Positions 44,369-53,935 of a stretch of DNA of 64,000 nt are shown piece after piece (the first letter of the stretch is position 1; each line of letters starts with the position of its first letter). The notes below the pieces were generated by a model. It saw only the letters and a list, made by a program, of their open reading frames with translations, was not told where the DNA came from and ran no database searches. The stretch comes from Motiliproteus sp041586735 (lineage in GTDB: Bacteria > Pseudomonadota > Gammaproteobacteria > Pseudomonadales > Balneatricaceae): contig JBFGZQ010000013.1 in assembly GCA_041586735.1 (NCBI GenBank), positions 1-64,000 of the forward strand. Reading direction: 5' to 3'. Made by a program: the position numbers and the translations under genes.

Positions 44369-44617
44369 ATGCCTCGCAAGCCGCACACTCCCGATTTTGA
44401 AACCAGCCTCTCTGAGCTCGAATCTCTGGTCAAGCAGATGGAGCAGGGCGACCTGTCGCTGGAAGACTCGCTACAGGCTTTTGAACAGGGCATCCGCCTG
44501 ACTCGAGAGTGCCAGCTAACGCTGAATCAGGCGGAACAGAAGGTGCAGGTATTGATCGAGCAAAACGGCACCCTGCAAACAGTCGATTTCAACACCGGTG
44601 AGTCGCTGGAGCTATAA
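44369..44617 (+). CDS. xseB: exodeoxyribonuclease VII small subunit
   Basis: An 82-residue helical-hairpin protein with the XseB signature: FETSLSELESLVKQMEQGDL, then SLEDSLQAFEQGIRLTRECQ and LNQAEQKVQVL. Several copies bind XseA to form the nuclease. The start at 44369 (MPRKPHTP) matches family N-termini; ATG at 44357 is also possible. It opens xseB-ispA-dxs, the usual arrangement. Confidence 0.93.
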   Translation: MPRKPHTPDFETSLSELESLVKQMEQGDLSLEDSLQAFEQGIRLTRECQLTLNQAEQKVQVLIEQNGTLQTVDFNTGESLEL

Positions 44618-44622
44618 CGCTA

Positions 44623-45582
44623 ATGGATGATCTGCAGCAACGTATCCAACCCCTGTGTCAACGGGTCGAACTGAGACTCGCCCAGCACTTCGATCAACAG
44701 TCGCCATCCACCCCTCCGCAACAGCTCCGCGAAGCGATGCGTTACGGTCTGCTTAACGGTGGCAAGCGCCTGCGACCGGTATTGGTCTATGCCAGCTGCC
44801 TGGCGCTCGGCGGCGAACTCCATCAAGCCGATGCCGCCGCCGCAGCCCTAGAGTGCATCCACGCCTACTCACTGATTCACGATGACCTCCCGGCGATGGA
44901 CGATGATACTCTGCGGCGCGGCAAACCCACCTGTCACATCGCCTTTGATGAAGCCACTGCCATTCTCGCAGGTGATGCGCTACAACCCCTGGCTTTCGAA
45001 CTCTTAAGCCAGCCCTGCGACCTCAGCCCAGCCATTCAGCTGCAGATGATTCAGATTCTAGCGCAGGCCAGCGGCGATGGCGGCATGGTCGCGGGGCAGG
45101 CACTGGACATCCAAGCTGAAGGCCAGCGCCAGACCCTGACCCAGCTGGAGCAGATGCACCGTCTCAAAACCGGCGCGCTGATCCGCGCCGCCGTTCAGCT
45201 AGGCGCGCTGGCGTCGGGTCACTGCGATCCGAGCCGTCTGGCCACGCTGAGCGACTATGCGGCGGCGATTGGACTGGCGTTTCAGGTGCAGGACGATATT
45301 CTGGATATCGAGAGTGACACCCAGACCCTGGGAAAGACCCAGGGGGCCGATCTGCATAGAAACAAATCGACCTACCCGGCGCTATTGGGTCTCGAAGGGG
45401 CCAAACACAAAGCCGCCGAACTGCATCGCCAGGCACTAGAGGCGCTGCAACAGCTGCCGTCGACTCAGGCCAGCGTTCAGGCGGCTTCGGTACAGGCGCT
45501 CCCCGCACAGACTGCGTCCCTGCCGACCAGCACCGAACTGCTGGTACAGATTGCCGACTATATTATCGCCCGCAATCATTGA
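44623..45582 (+). CDS. ispA: farnesyl diphosphate synthase
   Basis: A 319-residue polyprenyl synthase adding isopentenyl diphosphate to DMAPP and GPP. The first Asp-rich motif is HDDLPAMDDDTLRRGKPT, the second DDILDIESD, with GGKRLRPVL at the N-terminus. It starts 5 nt after the xseB stop. A Gln/Ala/Ser-rich insertion (TQASVQAASVQALPAQTASL) near residues 287-306 lengthens it beyond the usual ~295-300. Confidence 0.95.
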   Translation: MDDLQQRIQPLCQRVELRLAQHFDQQSPSTPPQQLREAMRYGLLNGGKRLRPVLVYASCLALGGELHQADAAAAALECIHAYSLIHDDLPAMDDDTLRRGKPTCHIAFDEATAILAGDALQPLAFELLSQPCDLSPAIQLQMIQILAQASGDGGMVAGQALDIQAEGQRQTLTQLEQMHRLKTGALIRAAVQLGALASGHCDPSRLATLSDYAAAIGLAFQVQDDILDIESDTQTLGKTQGADLHRNKSTYPALLGLEGAKHKAAELHRQALEALQQLPSTQASVQAASVQALPAQTASLPTSTELLVQIADYIIARNH

Positions 45583-45612
45583 TTGCCGGCCACCAGGGTT
45601 ACACTCAAGCCG

Positions 45613-47475
45613 ATGCATAACGCACTACCCGAGACGCGACCCCAGACCCCGCTGCTGGACCGGATCAATGCGCCAGCCGATCTGCGCCTGCTCGACAGCC
45701 ACCAGCTCCCCGAGCTGGCCGAACAGTTGCGCAGCTACCTACTCTACAGCGTCGCCCAGAGCGGCGGTCATTTCGGTGCGGGACTGGGGGTGGTTGAACT
45801 CACGGTCGCCCTGCACTACGTGTTTGACACCCCCCGCGACAGCCTGATCTGGGATGTCGGCCATCAATGCTACCCGCATAAACTGCTGACCGGTCGCCGT
45901 GATGCGCTGCTCAAGATTCGTCAAGCCGATGGCCCATCACCGTTTCCTAAGCGTGACGAGAGCCCCTACGACTGCTTCGGCACCGGTCATTCAAGCACCT
46001 CGATCAGCGCCGCGCTGGGCATAGCGTTGGCCCACAAACTCAAACAGCAACCCCAGCGCGCCGTCGCGGTGATCGGTGATGGCGCGATGACCGGCGGCAT
46101 GGCGTTCGAAGCCCTCAATCATGCTGCCCACACCGGTGCCGATCTGTTGGTGATTCTGAACGACAACGATATGTCGATCTCCCCCAACGAGGGTGGATTG
46201 GCAACCTATCTGAGCAAACATCTGCGCAGCGCCTTTACCCTTGACGACCATAACAGCGCACGCCCTAGTGAGCGCACCGGCGCCGGTACCACCGCGGCCC
46301 TGTTTGAAGCGCTGGAGTTCAACTATAACGGTCCGATTGATGGTCACGATCTGGCGCTGCTGGTGTCGACGTTACAGCGCCTACGCCAAGCCCAGGGGCC
46401 ACAGTTTTTGCATATTGTCACCACCAAAGGCAAAGGTTTTGCGCCCGCCGAACAGGATCCGGTCGGCTACCACGCCATCACCAAGCTACCCGCACCAAAC
46501 GAACAGTACAGCAGCCTGCCGGGAACGGCCTACTCTCAGGTCTTTGGCGACTGGCTGTGCGCCACAGCCGAGCAGGATTCACGCCTGGTAGCCATCACCC
46601 CGGCGATGAGCGAGGGCTCGGGCATGGTCGACTATGCCCGCCGCTTCCCGGCACGTTTTTTTGATGTGGCGATCGCCGAGCAGCACGCATTGACCTTGGC
46701 GGCGGGGCTGGCGTGTCAACAGATGAAACCGGTGGTAGCGATCTACTCCACCTTCCTGCAGCGCGGTTATGATCAACTGATTCACGACATCGCCCTGCAA
46801 CAACTCGATGTCCTCTTGGCGATAGATCGTGCAGGCTTAGTTGGCGAGGATGGTCCGACCCACCATGGCTGTTTCGATCTGAGCTTCCTGCGCTGCATCC
46901 CCAACCTCCTCATTATGGCCCCTGCTGACGAACTCGAGACCCAACGGTTACTGGAGACCGGTTACCGGCACCCGGGACCCGCCTGTGTCCGCTACCCACG
47001 CGGCAAAGGCCCAGGAACGGCGCTGCAGAACAACCCGCAACCGATCCCGCTAGGCCAAAGCCGAACGCTGCGCCACGGCAAAGGCGCCGCACTGCTGAAC
47101 TTTGGCAGCCTGCTGAGCGAAGCGCAGGCGGTCGCCGAAGCGCTGGATCTAACCCTCGTGGATATGCGCTTTGTTAAACCACTGGATCACACCCGACTCG
47201 TTGAGCTGATCCAGCACCACGGGCTACTGATCACCCTGGAAGAGAACAGCATTGCCGGCGGCGCCGGATCAGGGGTACACGAGTGGCTTGCACAGCAGCA
47301 GTCTAGTCCACATCCACATCAAGACCCACGACAGACCATCAGGATCATCAATCTGGGACTGGAGGATCATTTTATCGGCCACGGCAGTGCGAGACTACTG
47401 CGCAGCCAGGCAGGACTGGACCGCACCAGCCTGATAAACAGGATTCAACCACTCCTCGATCCAAATATTAGTTAG
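45613..47475 (+). CDS. dxs: 1-deoxy-D-xylulose-5-phosphate synthase
   Basis: A 620-residue thiamine-diphosphate enzyme that joins pyruvate and glyceraldehyde 3-phosphate in the first step of the MEP isoprenoid pathway. Motifs are WDVGHQCYPHKLLTGR, GTGHSSTSISAALG, the ThDP site GDGAMTGGMAFEALN, the catalytic Glu in DVAIAEQHALTLAAGLA and DGPTHHG. The ATG at 45613 is preferred; a TTG at 45583, one base after the ispA stop, is an alternative. Confidence 0.96.
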   Translation: MHNALPETRPQTPLLDRINAPADLRLLDSHQLPELAEQLRSYLLYSVAQSGGHFGAGLGVVELTVALHYVFDTPRDSLIWDVGHQCYPHKLLTGRRDALLKIRQADGPSPFPKRDESPYDCFGTGHSSTSISAALGIALAHKLKQQPQRAVAVIGDGAMTGGMAFEALNHAAHTGADLLVILNDNDMSISPNEGGLATYLSKHLRSAFTLDDHNSARPSERTGAGTTAALFEALEFNYNGPIDGHDLALLVSTLQRLRQAQGPQFLHIVTTKGKGFAPAEQDPVGYHAITKLPAPNEQYSSLPGTAYSQVFGDWLCATAEQDSRLVAITPAMSEGSGMVDYARRFPARFFDVAIAEQHALTLAAGLACQQMKPVVAIYSTFLQRGYDQLIHDIALQQLDVLLAIDRAGLVGEDGPTHHGCFDLSFLRCIPNLLIMAPADELETQRLLETGYRHPGPACVRYPRGKGPGTALQNNPQPIPLGQSRTLRHGKGAALLNFGSLLSEAQAVAEALDLTLVDMRFVKPLDHTRLVELIQHHGLLITLEENSIAGGAGSGVHEWLAQQQSSPHPHQDPRQTIRIINLGLEDHFIGHGSARLLRSQAGLDRTSLINRIQPLLDPNIS

Positions 47476-47502
47476 CGCGTAGAGAAGCGGTTTCACCCAA
47501 CC

Positions 47503-48120
47503 TCAGGAGGAGGCGTCACCCTTAAAATGGTGCTCTGACATCATATGGCCAAGCTTACCGGCCTTGGTCGCCAGGTACTGTTCGTTATGGCTATTCTTGC
47601 CCACCTGCAGCGGCTCGCGTGCCACGACATTGACCCCATATTGAACCAAGGCCGCCACTTTACGCGGGTTGTTGGTCATCAATCTGACGCTGCTGATGCC
47701 CAGGTGCTCAAGCATGGCTTTGCACATACTGTAATCGCGCAGATCTGCAGCAAATCCCAGCCGCTCATTGGCTTCAACGGTATCCGCCCCTTGATCCTGC
47801 AGGTGATACGCGCGGATCTTATTTAGCAGGCCGATACCCCGACCCTCTTGGCGCAAGTACAAAATCGCCCCCGAACCCTGCTCGGCAATCCGCTTCATCG
47901 CTTCTTGTAACTGAAAACCACAATCACAGCGCATGCTAAACAGCGCGTCACCGGTCAGACACTCGGAATGGATACGGGTTAGTACCGGCTGGTCAGTATT
48001 GACCTCGCCGAGCGTTAACACGAGATGTTCTTTGCCGGTCTTCGGTTCTTCGAAGCCATGCATGGTAAACGTACCCCAAGGGGTAGGCAGTTTAGATGAG
48101 GCAATGTAACTCACAGGCAC
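47503..48120 (-). CDS. ribA: GTP cyclohydrolase II
   Basis: 205 residues. The zinc Cys triad is in SECLTGDALFSMRCDCGFQ, with RQEGRGIGL and the catalytic Asp/Arg/Tyr region. It opens GTP to start riboflavin synthesis. The family start VxYIASSKLPTPWG places translation at GTG 48120 with GGGA upstream. It is complete, unlike the C-terminal domain of RibBA encoded 3 kb away. No FMN riboswitch was seen in its leader. Confidence 0.94.
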   Translation of the reverse strand: MPVSYIASSKLPTPWGTFTMHGFEEPKTGKEHLVLTLGEVNTDQPVLTRIHSECLTGDALFSMRCDCGFQLQEAMKRIAEQGSGAILYLRQEGRGIGLLNKIRAYHLQDQGADTVEANERLGFAADLRDYSMCKAMLEHLGISSVRLMTNNPRKVAALVQYGVNVVAREPLQVGKNSHNEQYLATKAGKLGHMMSEHHFKGDASS

Positions 48121-48344
48121 GTTAAAATTCCCAATAAAAGCGGCGATGCATTCTATCAATGTCGGATAAGCATTGGCGAATAAATCAGCGCCTTGCTATC
48201 CCGAGTAATACTCTCTGCTATACAGATTAAAGTCTAACACCAATCACTTGGCCTACAGAAATGGCCGCTCGCCGCTACAAAAGTCACAACGGGCCGACGT
48301 CCAGCGGACCCACGCAGGCGATCTCTACAGGCCATTCTTACAAA

Positions 48345-48818
48345 CTATCCCCACCACCAGACACAGGCCTGCAGTACCGCCCAGGCGTAGATACCGGCCA
48401 ACACATCATCAATCATGATGCCAAAGCCTCCGGCCACTTTCTTGTCCGCCCAGCCTATAGGCTGGGGCTTGGCGATATCGAACAACCGAAATAGCACGAA
48501 TCCCAGCAGCAACCAGCCCCACCCGGGGGGCACCAGAATCAGGGTAATCCAGAGTCCGACAAACTCGTCCCAGACGATACCCCCATGGTCGTGCACGCCC
48601 AGATCACGCGAGGTGCGTTCGCACAGATAGATACCGAGCAGGAACGCCGCCACAACCACCACCAGATAACCCAGCAACGGCAGTTCGCGCAACCACAGGT
48701 AGGGCAGCACAGCCGCCAGCGTCCCCCAGGTACCCGGCGCCCGTCGGGGCGCCCCGCTGCCAAAGCCAAAGGCGGCGAGGTGAACAGGATTGCGCCAGTT
48801 AGGTCTTGGCAGTGACAC
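48345..48818 (-). CDS. pgpA: phosphatidylglycerophosphatase A
   Basis: A 157-residue inner-membrane phosphatase with family motifs FGSGAPRRAPGTWGTL, HDHGGIVWDEFVGLWIT (metal-binding Asp/Glu) and RLFDIAKPQPIGW. It converts phosphatidylglycerophosphate to phosphatidylglycerol. It is the last gene of the rib-nusB-thiL run. Confidence 0.94.
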   Translation of the reverse strand: MSLPRPNWRNPVHLAAFGFGSGAPRRAPGTWGTLAAVLPYLWLRELPLLGYLVVVVAAFLLGIYLCERTSRDLGVHDHGGIVWDEFVGLWITLILVPPGWGWLLLGFVLFRLFDIAKPQPIGWADKKVAGGFGIMIDDVLAGIYAWAVLQACVWWWG

Positions 48819-48872
48819 GCAAGGCTCCGTGGTTAATCGAAATTAGTCGAAAAAAAGTCAGCGGCAAAGGGC

Positions 48873-49841
48873 TTAAAAGTGCTGATAACCGCTCGGCTGC
48901 AGCGCGACCGAGCCTCCAGCCTGAGTACGCCCGACCAAGCCGGGCTCGGCACGGACCCGACCGATGCGCTGACAACCGACATCCAGATCGCAGAGCGCTG
49001 CGGCTAATGCCGCCTCCTTGGCCGCGGGCACAGTAAAACACAACTCGAAGTCTTCACCCCCGGTCAACGCCCAGTGTTGCGCCCGCGCCGCATCATACTG
49101 CGCCAGCATGGCTGTCGAATAGGGCAGTTGATCCAACTCAATCATCGCCCCCAGATTATCCGCTTTAAGCAGATGCCCGAGATCGGCCAGCAAACCATCG
49201 GAAATATCCAGCGCCGCGCTGGCGATCCCCCGCAGCGCCTGGCCCAGGGCGATCCGTGCACGGGGTTGATAAAACCGTTGCAGCAGATAGGGATCTGGGG
49301 ATTGGCGCTCCGACTGCAACGCGTGTTGCAGCTGATCCAGCCCCGCCATCGCATCGCCGAGCGTACCGCTGACCCAGATACCATCACCCGGTTTGGCACC
49401 GCGCCGCGTCAAAGCTTGCCCCTGAGGCAGCCAGCCATGCACTTGCAGACTCAGGGTCCGATGTCCCCGGGTAGTATCACCGCCCACCAGGCTCAGACCG
49501 TAGCGCTGCAACGCGGCACCCAAGCCTTGACTGAACAGTCGTAACCAGGCCTCATCCGCCTCGGGCAGCGTCAGCGCCAGAGTCAACCAGGCAGGCTTGG
49601 CCCCCATCGCCGCCAGATCGCTAACAGCACTGGCCAGTGCCCGGTGCGCCAGCTGATCGGCAGCGATACCCGGCAAGAAATGGGTACCCTCGACCAGGGT
49701 ATCGATCGACACCGCTAACTGCTGGCCAGCGGGGACCGTTAATAGCGCGCAGTCGTCACCGATCCCCAGATCGACACCCTGCCCGTAGCCTGGCAGCGTC
49801 TTAAAGTAGCGATCGATCAACTCAAATTCAGCGACGGCCAT
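48873..49841 (-). CDS. thiL: thiamine-monophosphate kinase
   Basis: A 322-residue ATP-dependent kinase making thiamine diphosphate. It has the N-terminal FELIDRYFK, the GIGDDCALL metal site, SDLAAMGAKPAWL, SLVGGDTTRG, DISDGLLADLGHLL and LTGGEDFELCFT. It lies downstream of nusB in the same operon. Confidence 0.95.
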   Translation of the reverse strand: MAVAEFELIDRYFKTLPGYGQGVDLGIGDDCALLTVPAGQQLAVSIDTLVEGTHFLPGIAADQLAHRALASAVSDLAAMGAKPAWLTLALTLPEADEAWLRLFSQGLGAALQRYGLSLVGGDTTRGHRTLSLQVHGWLPQGQALTRRGAKPGDGIWVSGTLGDAMAGLDQLQHALQSERQSPDPYLLQRFYQPRARIALGQALRGIASAALDISDGLLADLGHLLKADNLGAMIELDQLPYSTAMLAQYDAARAQHWALTGGEDFELCFTVPAAKEAALAAALCDLDVGCQRIGRVRAEPGLVGRTQAGGSVALQPSGYQHF

Positions 49842-49871
49842 ACCCAGCTCTCAGCTCTCAGCTCTCTACTC

Positions 49872-50396
49872 TCAGCGCTTAGCGGCGCTTATCTCAGGAG
49901 CACGTAGATCACGAGCCACCCGATCCAGTACACCATTGACATACTTGTGGCTCTCGGTGGCACCGAAGATTTTGGCCAGATTGACCGCTTCATTGATTGC
50001 CACCCTGTAGGGCACATCGATCATCGCCGCCAGCTCATAGGAACCCATCCGCAGCACGGTCAGTTCGATGGGATCAAGATCTTCCAGCTTGCGATCGAGA
50101 TAGGGGGCGAACACCTGATCCAGCTCAGTAGATCGGGAGGGCACACCGTGCAACAGGCCAGAGAACAGCTTCATATCGGCCCTACTCATATCGTTCTCGG
50201 CACGAAATTCCGCCTCGATAGCGCCCAGCGTGGAACCCGCCATGTGCCACTGATACAGCGCTTGAAGCGCAAAACTGCGCGCCTCACGCTTCATCTCGGT
50301 ACGCGAAGGCTTGTTACTTTTAACCGGGCTTTTGATCGAGCCTTTAGCCGCGTCCTTAGCTGGGCCTTGAGTTGCACTACCGTCTGAATCACTCAC
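49872..50396 (-). CDS. nusB: transcription antitermination factor NusB
   Basis: A 174-residue helical protein that binds boxA RNA with NusE during rRNA transcription. It has REARSFALQALYQWHMAG, DPIELTVLRMGSYEL, YRVAINEAVNLAKIFG and KYVNGVLDRVARDLR. A Lys/Ser-rich N-terminal extension of about 30 residues precedes the core. Translation starts at GTG 50396, 3 nt after the ribH stop. Confidence 0.95.
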   Translation of the reverse strand: MSDSDGSATQGPAKDAAKGSIKSPVKSNKPSRTEMKREARSFALQALYQWHMAGSTLGAIEAEFRAENDMSRADMKLFSGLLHGVPSRSTELDQVFAPYLDRKLEDLDPIELTVLRMGSYELAAMIDVPYRVAINEAVNLAKIFGATESHKYVNGVLDRVARDLRAPEISAAKR

Positions 50397-50399
50397 GAC

Positions 50400-50876
50400 C
50401 TAACCCTCGAGCTGCTTAAGCAGACTGACCATCTCTAGTGACGACAGCGCGGCTTCGGCACCTTTATTGCCGGCCTTGGTGCCGGAACGCTCGATTGCCT
50501 GCTCGATAGAATTGACGGTCAGAATGCCATTCGCTACCGGGATACCAAAGTCCATCGCCACCTGCGCGCAGCCCTTGGCACTCTCGGCACTGACATATTC
50601 AAAATGGGGGGTACCGCCACGGATCACCGCACCCAAGGCGATAATGGCATCTTCACGCTGCTGCTCAGCCACTTTCTTGACTGCCAGCGGAATCTCGATC
50701 GCACCAGGCACCCGGACGATACGGATATTAGCCTCTGCAACGCCATGGCGCCGTAAGGCATCCACGGCACCGGCTACCAGGCTCTCGACCACAAAGGCAT
50801 TAAAACGACCTACGATAATAGCGTAGCGGCCTGCGGATGCATCGGTGTAATCGCCTTCGACTATCTGAACTGTCAT
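50400..50876 (-). CDS. ribH: 6,7-dimethyl-8-ribityllumazine synthase
   Basis: A 158-residue subunit of the capsid-like lumazine synthase. It has IIVGRFNAFVVESLV, VRVPGAIEIPLAVKKV, ALGAVIRGGTPHFEYV with the catalytic His, and PVANGILTVNSIEQA. It makes the substrate of riboflavin synthase, whose gene lies upstream in the operon. Confidence 0.96.
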   Translation of the reverse strand: MTVQIVEGDYTDASAGRYAIIVGRFNAFVVESLVAGAVDALRRHGVAEANIRIVRVPGAIEIPLAVKKVAEQQREDAIIALGAVIRGGTPHFEYVSAESAKGCAQVAMDFGIPVANGILTVNSIEQAIERSGTKAGNKGAEAALSSLEMVSLLKQLEG

Positions 50877-50949
50877 TGCTGTTTCCTTCTATCTATAAAG
50901 TCTGTCGGGTAAATACGGGGCTGTCGCATTTGCGAGCATGACAACCGCA

Positions 50950-52059
50950 TCAGCTATCGCAAGGGATGAACTCGACCACTTCGAGATCAAAACCTGACAA
51001 CGCATTAAATTTAATCGGTGAGCTTAGCAGGCGCATCTTGCTCACTCCCAGATCACGCAAAATCTGCGAGCCGGTGCCGATGGTCATATAGGTCCCGGCG
51101 CCATCGATATTGGCGGGCCGAACCGGACGCTGATTCAGATGCGCATCCAAACTACTCACCAGATCTTCGGGGGCGCTGTCACCAAGCAACACCACCACCC
51201 CAGCCCCCTCATCGGCAACCCGCTGCAATGACTTACGCAGGGTCCATTTCGGTTCATCGCTATTAACGCCGATCACATCCCGCAGCGCGTCAGCCATATG
51301 CACTCGAACTAGGGTGGGCTGATCCGCCTTAAGCTCACCTTTCACCAGCGCGATATGGCTAGAACCATGGGTCGAATCCCGATAGCTGATCGCCTGAAAC
51401 TCACCCTGATCGGTTTGCAGGCTATAGCTGGATTCGCGCTCAACGGTATGCTCATTGAGGATCCGGTAGTGAATCAGGTCGGCAATCGTGCCGATCTTCA
51501 GCTGATGCTTCTCGGCAAATTTTTCCAGATCGGGACGACGCGCCATGGAACCATCATCATTCATGATCTCAACGATCGCAGCCGCCGGCATACAACCCGC
51601 CAGACGCCCCAGATCACACCCCGCTTCTGTATGGCCGGCCCGGCTCAACACCCCACCCGGCTGCGCCATCAACGGGAAAATATGCCCCGGCTGGACGATA
51701 TCCTCAGGCTTGACCTGCGGATCAACGGCGGTACGCACCGTATGGGCACGATCGGCGGCCGATATCCCGGTAGTGACGCCTTTGGCTGCTTCAATCGACA
51801 CCGTAAAATTGGTCGCATACTGGGCGCCATTATCCTGCACCATCAGCGGTAACTTCAGCTTCTGGCAATGCTCGCGGGTCAGCGTCAGGCAGATCAAACC
51901 CCGGGCATGGGTCGCCATGAAATTAATATCTTGCGGACGTACCTTCTCGGCGGCGATGACCAGGTCGCCTTCGTTTTCGCGATCTTCATCATCCATCAGG
52001 ATGACCATTTTTCCCTGCCGGATATCTTCAATCAGCTCGGCGGTGGAGTTAAGACCCAT
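50950..52059 (-). CDS. ribBA: 3,4-dihydroxy-2-butanone-4-phosphate synthase with degenerate GTP cyclohydrolase II domain (RibBA)
   Basis: 369 residues. The N-terminal RibB domain is complete: ILMDDEDRENEGDL, ATHARGLICL, GHIFPLMAQPGGVLSRAGHTEA and EIMNDDGSMAR. The C-terminal ~165 residues follow the GTP cyclohydrolase II fold but lack the zinc Cys triad; LVRVHMADALRDVIG stands where the Cys-containing loop should be. That half is likely inactive. The separate ribA supplies the activity. The start at 52059 has AGGAG upstream. Confidence 0.93.
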   Translation of the reverse strand: MGLNSTAELIEDIRQGKMVILMDDEDRENEGDLVIAAEKVRPQDINFMATHARGLICLTLTREHCQKLKLPLMVQDNGAQYATNFTVSIEAAKGVTTGISAADRAHTVRTAVDPQVKPEDIVQPGHIFPLMAQPGGVLSRAGHTEAGCDLGRLAGCMPAAAIVEIMNDDGSMARRPDLEKFAEKHQLKIGTIADLIHYRILNEHTVERESSYSLQTDQGEFQAISYRDSTHGSSHIALVKGELKADQPTLVRVHMADALRDVIGVNSDEPKWTLRKSLQRVADEGAGVVVLLGDSAPEDLVSSLDAHLNQRPVRPANIDGAGTYMTIGTGSQILRDLGVSKMRLLSSPIKFNALSGFDLEVVEFIPCDS

Positions 52060-52137
52060 AGTGGCTCCTGTTACGCTAGTAGGTAAATACAATATCAGTT
52101 AAAACCGCGCCCCTGGTTGCAGGTCGCAGTACTAAGA

Positions 52138-52806
52138 TTAAAAGCCGTGTTCGGCCAGAAATGCCCTGCTCAGTCCGCTCGGTTTCGCCGCGCTCGCATC
52201 GTCGCTTGGCGCGTCGCTCCCCTGCAGCAACCGCTCCAGATAACGGGCGATCATATCCACTTCCAGGTTCACCCGGCGGCCGGCACGGTACGCGCTGATC
52301 AGCGTACCCTCCAGGGTATGGGGGACGATATTAAGCTCAAATACCCGGCCAGCCACCGCATTGACGGTTAGACTCACGCCATCAACAGTAATCGAGCCCT
52401 TGGTGGCGATATAGCGTGCCAACGCCTCGGGGGCCTGGATCCGAAACCGTACCGAACGACCGTCGTCGCGGCGCTCCAATACCTCACCAATACCATCGAC
52501 ATGACCGCTGACGATATGACCGCCTAAACGGCTGGTCGGCAGCAGGGCTTTTTCTAGATTGACCTGATCGCCGGCTCCCAACAGTTCAAATTCGGTATGC
52601 GCTAATGTTTCACGGGAAACATCAGCCCAAAAACCGTCACCGGGCAGCTCGACGACGGTCAGGCACACGCCATTAACGGCAATACTGTCACCCAGAATCA
52701 CATCGCCCAGATCCAGCGCTCCGGTACGGATGCGCAGGCGTAAGTCGCCGTCCTGCATCCGACTGTCGGCCACCTCACCCACGGCTTCGATAATACCCGT
52801 AAACAT
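52138..52806 (-). CDS. ribE: riboflavin synthase
   Basis: A 222-residue enzyme made of two lumazine-binding domains (MFTGIIEAVGEV; GHIVSGHVDGIGEV), catalysing dismutation of ribityllumazine to riboflavin. It has SIAVNGVCLTV and SITVDGVSLTVNAV, one per domain. The start at 52806 gives the invariant MFTGII N-terminus. It begins just after ribD. Confidence 0.95.
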   Translation of the reverse strand: MFTGIIEAVGEVADSRMQDGDLRLRIRTGALDLGDVILGDSIAVNGVCLTVVELPGDGFWADVSRETLAHTEFELLGAGDQVNLEKALLPTSRLGGHIVSGHVDGIGEVLERRDDGRSVRFRIQAPEALARYIATKGSITVDGVSLTVNAVAGRVFELNIVPHTLEGTLISAYRAGRRVNLEVDMIARYLERLLQGSDAPSDDASAAKPSGLSRAFLAEHGF

Positions 52807-52810
52807 CGGT

Positions 52811-53935
52811 CTAATTCCTTTGCGCGAAACGAAAGTTAAAACGCTGATCATCACCCAATTGCCGCTGACCGGCCAGAACTAACCGATACTGCTGCGCCAT
52901 CTGCTCCAGCGGTAGTGTAAACGCCGGGCGTGCACTAGAGCCTAACAGAGTCGGTGCCTGATAGATCACCAGCTCGTCCACCAACTGCTCGTGAATAAAA
53001 GCCCCGCTGAGGGTCGCCCCGGCTTCGATCAATAGTTCATTACACTCGCGCTCACGAGCCAGCCAGTGCAACACCGCCAGCGGCTCGACAACCCGCTGCT
53101 GAACCAAGGTGGCCTTGCCACTTAACTGCGCCACTCTAGTCGGATCGGCAGCAACATAGAAGATCACCGTTTCACCCGGTTGGGCCAGCATCGCCGCGTT
53201 CGCCGGGGTGCGCAACTGCGAATCAACTATGACTCGCAACGGCTGCCGGCGGATGACCTCGGGCATATCCGCCACCGACACCGCAGATCCCAGCGGCTCG
53301 GCGCGCAGGGTCAACGCCGGATCATCCTTCAGCAGCGTACCTATGCCCGTCAGAATGGCCGAGCTGCGCGCCCGCAAGCGCTGCACATCCGCACGCGCTT
53401 GCGGGCCGGTAATCCATTTTGATTCGCCCGATGCCATAGCAGTGCGACCATCCAGACTGATCGCCTGTTTGATCCGTACATAGGGGCGCTGACGCGTCAT
53501 CCGTGAAATAAAACCGGGATTGAGCGCTTCGGCTTGCGGCTGCAACAACCCCCAGCTGACTTCGATACCCGCCTGCTGCAAGCGGTTGTGGCCGCGACCA
53601 GAGACCAGCGGATTAGGGTCTTGCATCGCCGACACCACTCGAACAATACCGGCTTTCATTAATGCATCGCAGCAGGGCGGCGTCTTGCCAAAATGGCTGC
53701 AAGGCTCGAGCGTCACATACGCCGTCGCACCCTGAGCCGCAGCGCCGGCTTGCGCCAGCGCATTCACCTCGGCATGGCCTTCGCCCGCGCGGCGATGATA
53801 ACCTTCGCCCACCACCCGACCCGCGTTGACCAACACGCAACCCACCCGTGGGTTGGGTTCAGTAGTGTAGAGCCCCCGTGCAGCCAATTGCAGTGCCCTG
53901 GCCATATAACCATGATCAGCAGCGTTAAAGTGCAT
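52811..53935 (-). CDS. ribD: bifunctional pyrimidine deaminase/reductase RibD
   Basis: 374 residues. The N-terminal deaminase has GHAEVNAL and the zinc motif PCSHFGKTPPCCDAL. The C-terminal reductase has LDGRTAMASGESKWITG and TLLKDDPALT. It performs the second and third steps from GTP to riboflavin. Its ATG overlaps the nrdR stop (TGATG), so translation is coupled to nrdR. Confidence 0.95.
   Translation of the reverse strand: MHFNAADHGYMARALQLAARGLYTTEPNPRVGCVLVNAGRVVGEGYHRRAGEGHAEVNALAQAGAAAQGATAYVTLEPCSHFGKTPPCCDALMKAGIVRVVSAMQDPNPLVSGRGHNRLQQAGIEVSWGLLQPQAEALNPGFISRMTRQRPYVRIKQAISLDGRTAMASGESKWITGPQARADVQRLRARSSAILTGIGTLLKDDPALTLRAEPLGSAVSVADMPEVIRRQPLRVIVDSQLRTPANAAMLAQPGETVIFYVAADPTRVAQLSGKATLVQQRVVEPLAVLHWLARERECNELLIEAGATLSGAFIHEQLVDELVIYQAPTLLGSSARPAFTLPLEQMAQQYRLVLAGQRQLGDDQRFNFRFAQRN

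Noticed and set aside
47503..48260. A possible FMN riboswitch upstream of ribA.
   Set aside because: The conserved riboswitch core sequence was not seen in the leader.
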